DNA of 34,947 nucleotides from Fictibacillus norfolkensis (GTDB taxonomy: Bacteria > Bacillota > Bacilli > Bacillales > Fictibacillaceae). The DNA lies in contig NZ_JACSQM010000017.1 in the NCBI RefSeq assembly GCF_014836645.1, positions 1 through 34,947 on the forward strand. The letters run 5' to 3'. Under the pieces are notes generated by a model. The model was given only the letters and a program-made list of their open reading frames with translations, had not been told where the DNA came from and made no database searches. A program made the translations under genes and the position numbers. Below are positions 33,469 to 34,947 of the stretch, piece by piece (within the stretch, counting starts at the first letter, position 1; each line of letters opens with the position of its first letter).

Positions 33469-34587
33469 ATGAAGATAAAAACGAGCCAAGCTAAGGCTGG
33501 GCAGATGCTGGTTCAGGATGTCTTCTCAATGACTAATCAGCCGATCGTCAATAAAAACACGAGATTGAATGCTGAGCATCTGCGCGTACTTACTCGTTTT
33601 CAGATCGAAGAGATAGATGTGTTGAATGAATCAACCTCTGGTGTGAATACAACACGTCAAGTAAAAGATTCACTGAATAATAGAAGTGATGCAAGGATTT
33701 CTGAAGAACAAATACATACTCAAACGCTTGAAAAAGAAAAGCTTTCTTTTCCAGCACTATACATGCAAACGGTAAAACGTTATAAACAATTGTTCACAAA
33801 CTGGCAATCTGGCAGTCCAGTCGATATGCTCGAAGTACGTCAAAGTATTCTGCCTGTATTAGAGAAAGGATCGAGTGTACCGAAAGAGATCCTGTTGCTG
33901 CATCACTACGCTACGAGTGCTGATTATATGTACCACCATTCAATCGCTGTAGGCATCTTAAGCACGTTCTTAGCCAAAAAGTTAAACTTTTCTAGCGGAG
34001 ACTGCATACAGATCGGTCTAGCAGGCGTGCTGTCCGATTGCGGCATGGCAAAAGTCCAGCCCACTTTATTAAAAAAGAGCGGGTCATTAACGACAGTTGA
34101 ATTTGATGAAGTGAAGAAGCACACAATTCAAGGCTACAACATGCTGAAAAAGATTCCCTCTATTAAAGAAGGTGTCCTTCTCGGTGTCCTTCAACATCAC
34201 GAACGAACAGATGGATCAGGTTATCCCCTAAAAGTAAAAGGAAATAAGCTTCATCCATTCAGTAAAGTTCTAGCAGTAGCAGATGTTTACTTAGCCATGA
34301 CTGCTGAACGTCCCTACAGAAGCAAGCAGTCTCCATTCAAGGTGCTTGAGATGATGATGAAAGATCAGTTTGGGAAATTTGATCATCAAGTTATGCAAGC
34401 TATGATAGCTGGTCTTTCCACCTTATCAGTGGGCAGCCGTGTTAGACTTACAAACTATGATATAGGTAAGATCGTGTTTATAGAAGAAAGCCAACCGACA
34501 CGACCGATGATCAAGTTAGAAACAAGCGGTGAAATCATCGCACTTAAAAACCGCAACGATCTCTTTATAGAAGAGCTTTTATCTTAG
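33469..34587 (+). CDS. HD-GYP-like domain protein
   Basis: A 372-residue cytoplasmic protein with an HD-GYP-type phosphohydrolase fold, a family whose members usually degrade cyclic di-GMP. The start is the ATG of MKIKTSQAKAGQMLVQDVF, with AAAGGAG eight bases upstream. The GYP region is intact (HHERTDGSGYP, residues 243-253), and a first histidine group is present (MYHHSIAVGIL). The canonical HD pair, however, reads SDCGMAK with Ser189-Asp190, so one metal-binding His is missing. It may be inactive or altered. The N-terminal ~120 residues are variable. It lies between gyrA and the rRNA operon. Confidence 0.88.
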   Translation: MKIKTSQAKAGQMLVQDVFSMTNQPIVNKNTRLNAEHLRVLTRFQIEEIDVLNESTSGVNTTRQVKDSLNNRSDARISEEQIHTQTLEKEKLSFPALYMQTVKRYKQLFTNWQSGSPVDMLEVRQSILPVLEKGSSVPKEILLLHHYATSADYMYHHSIAVGILSTFLAKKLNFSSGDCIQIGLAGVLSDCGMAKVQPTLLKKSGSLTTVEFDEVKKHTIQGYNMLKKIPSIKEGVLLGVLQHHERTDGSGYPLKVKGNKLHPFSKVLAVADVYLAMTAERPYRSKQSPFKVLEMMMKDQFGKFDHQVMQAMIAGLSTLSVGSRVRLTNYDIGKIVFIEESQPTRPMIKLETSGEIIALKNRNDLFIEELLS

Positions 34588-34604
34588 GATAGAAGCTTTT
34601 TTAA
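34576..34604 (+). terminator. Terminator overlapping the HD-GYP stop codon
   Basis: CTTTTATC-TTAG-GATAGAAG (34576-34595, one G-T pair) followed by CTTTTTTAATTT. The stop codon sits in the loop. Confidence 0.75.
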
Positions 34605-34734
34605 TTTAGGTATTGCCACGGGTTGGTAACCGTGGTAAACTAATCAAGCTGTCTCAGAAACAGCACAATATAAACTGTTAGCACGATGAAATGTTTCGCA
34701 ATGAAATGTTTTTGAAAAAAGTTAAAGAAAGCTA
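34605..34734 (+). other. Region upstream of the rRNA promoter
   Basis: Holds hairpins CCACGG/CCGTGG (34616-34635) and GCTGT/ACAGC (34648-34664), and an 11-base direct repeat ATGAAATGTTT at 34686 and 34701. A/T-rich sequence just before the promoter may act as an UP element. No gene seen. Confidence 0.5.
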
Positions 34735-34763
34735 TTGACTCTAGTGCTTCAGCGTGATATATT
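34735..34763 (+). promoter_or_regulatory. rRNA operon promoter
   Basis: TTGACT (34735-34740), a 17-base spacer and TATATT (34758-34763), about 120 bases before 16S. Additional upstream promoters are possible. Confidence 0.85.
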
Positions 34764-34801
34764 ATTAAAGTCGCCAAAACAAAACGGCGCACGAAACACA
34801 C

Positions 34802-34820
34802 AGTTCTTTGAAAACTGAAC
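34802..34820 (+). promoter_or_regulatory. rRNA leader boxA-like antitermination element
   Basis: The leader contains AGTTCTTTGAAAACTGAAC, the typical Bacillus rRNA leader motif for Nus-factor antitermination. Confidence 0.65.
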
Positions 34821-34886
34821 AAAAGAAATAGGTAAGGAATTAAGAATTAATTCCGTCAGTTTTAAAACTAGAGCAAGACAAACACT

Positions 34887-34947
<61 letters not shown>

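Overview
This window is the replication-origin region of a low-GC, endospore-forming Gram-positive bacterium of the Bacillaceae. The evidence is the Bacillus-type gene order (purA, dnaB, rplI, gdpP, yybS, rpsR-ssb-rpsF, ychF, spo0J-soj, noc, rsmG, mnmG, mnmE, jag, spoIIIJ, yidD, rnpA, rpmH, oriC, dnaA, dnaN, yaaA, recF, remB, gyrB, gyrA, rRNA), the sporulation-linked genes spoIIIJ, yyaC and spo0J/soj, and the 16S rRNA 5' end. I cannot name the genus from this sequence alone.

Layout. Left of the origin (1-23131) almost everything is on the minus strand: tRNA-Lys, purA, dnaB, the yybS-gdpP-rplI operon, rpsF-ssb-rpsR, ychF, an mscS-yyzM pair, a DUF554 membrane protein, soj-spo0J, noc, rsmG-mnmG-mnmE, and rpmH-rnpA-yidD-spoIIIJ-jag. 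Only two genes on this arm, a UPF0158 gene and yyaC, point toward the origin. Right of the origin (24047-34947) everything is on the plus strand: dnaA, dnaN, yaaA, recF, remB, gyrB, gyrA, an HD-GYP-like gene and the start of an rRNA operon. Genes therefore diverge from oriC and mostly run with the replication forks.

Function. The segment carries the initiator and its sites (DnaA boxes on both sides of dnaA, plus a box, GC patch and DnaA-trio unwinding module before dnaN), the helicase, clamp and SSB, gyrase, and origin segregation (Soj, Spo0J and two perfect parS sites, one inside spo0J). It also carries the nucleoid-occlusion factor Noc, tRNA wobble-modification enzymes (MnmE/MnmG), membrane insertion (SpoIIIJ, YidD, Jag), c-di-AMP breakdown (GdpP) and ribosomal proteins.

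Beyond this conserved core, two dispersed non-coding repeat families stand out. The first is a ~140-bp nested inverted repeat with four near-complete copies, one internally deleted copy and one remnant; its paired positions change together between copies, so a folded nucleic acid seems to be under selection. One copy lies between the rpmH promoter and the DnaA boxes of oriC. The second is a pair of degenerate 21-bp tandem arrays, each next to a terminator. Other items to check are an HD-GYP-like protein lacking the His of its HD motif, a three-hairpin gyrB-gyrA spacer, a perfect 15-bp-arm hairpin inside the UPF0158 gene and a possible S6:S18 leader hairpin at rpsF. I see no phage, insertion sequence, CRISPR array or defence island.
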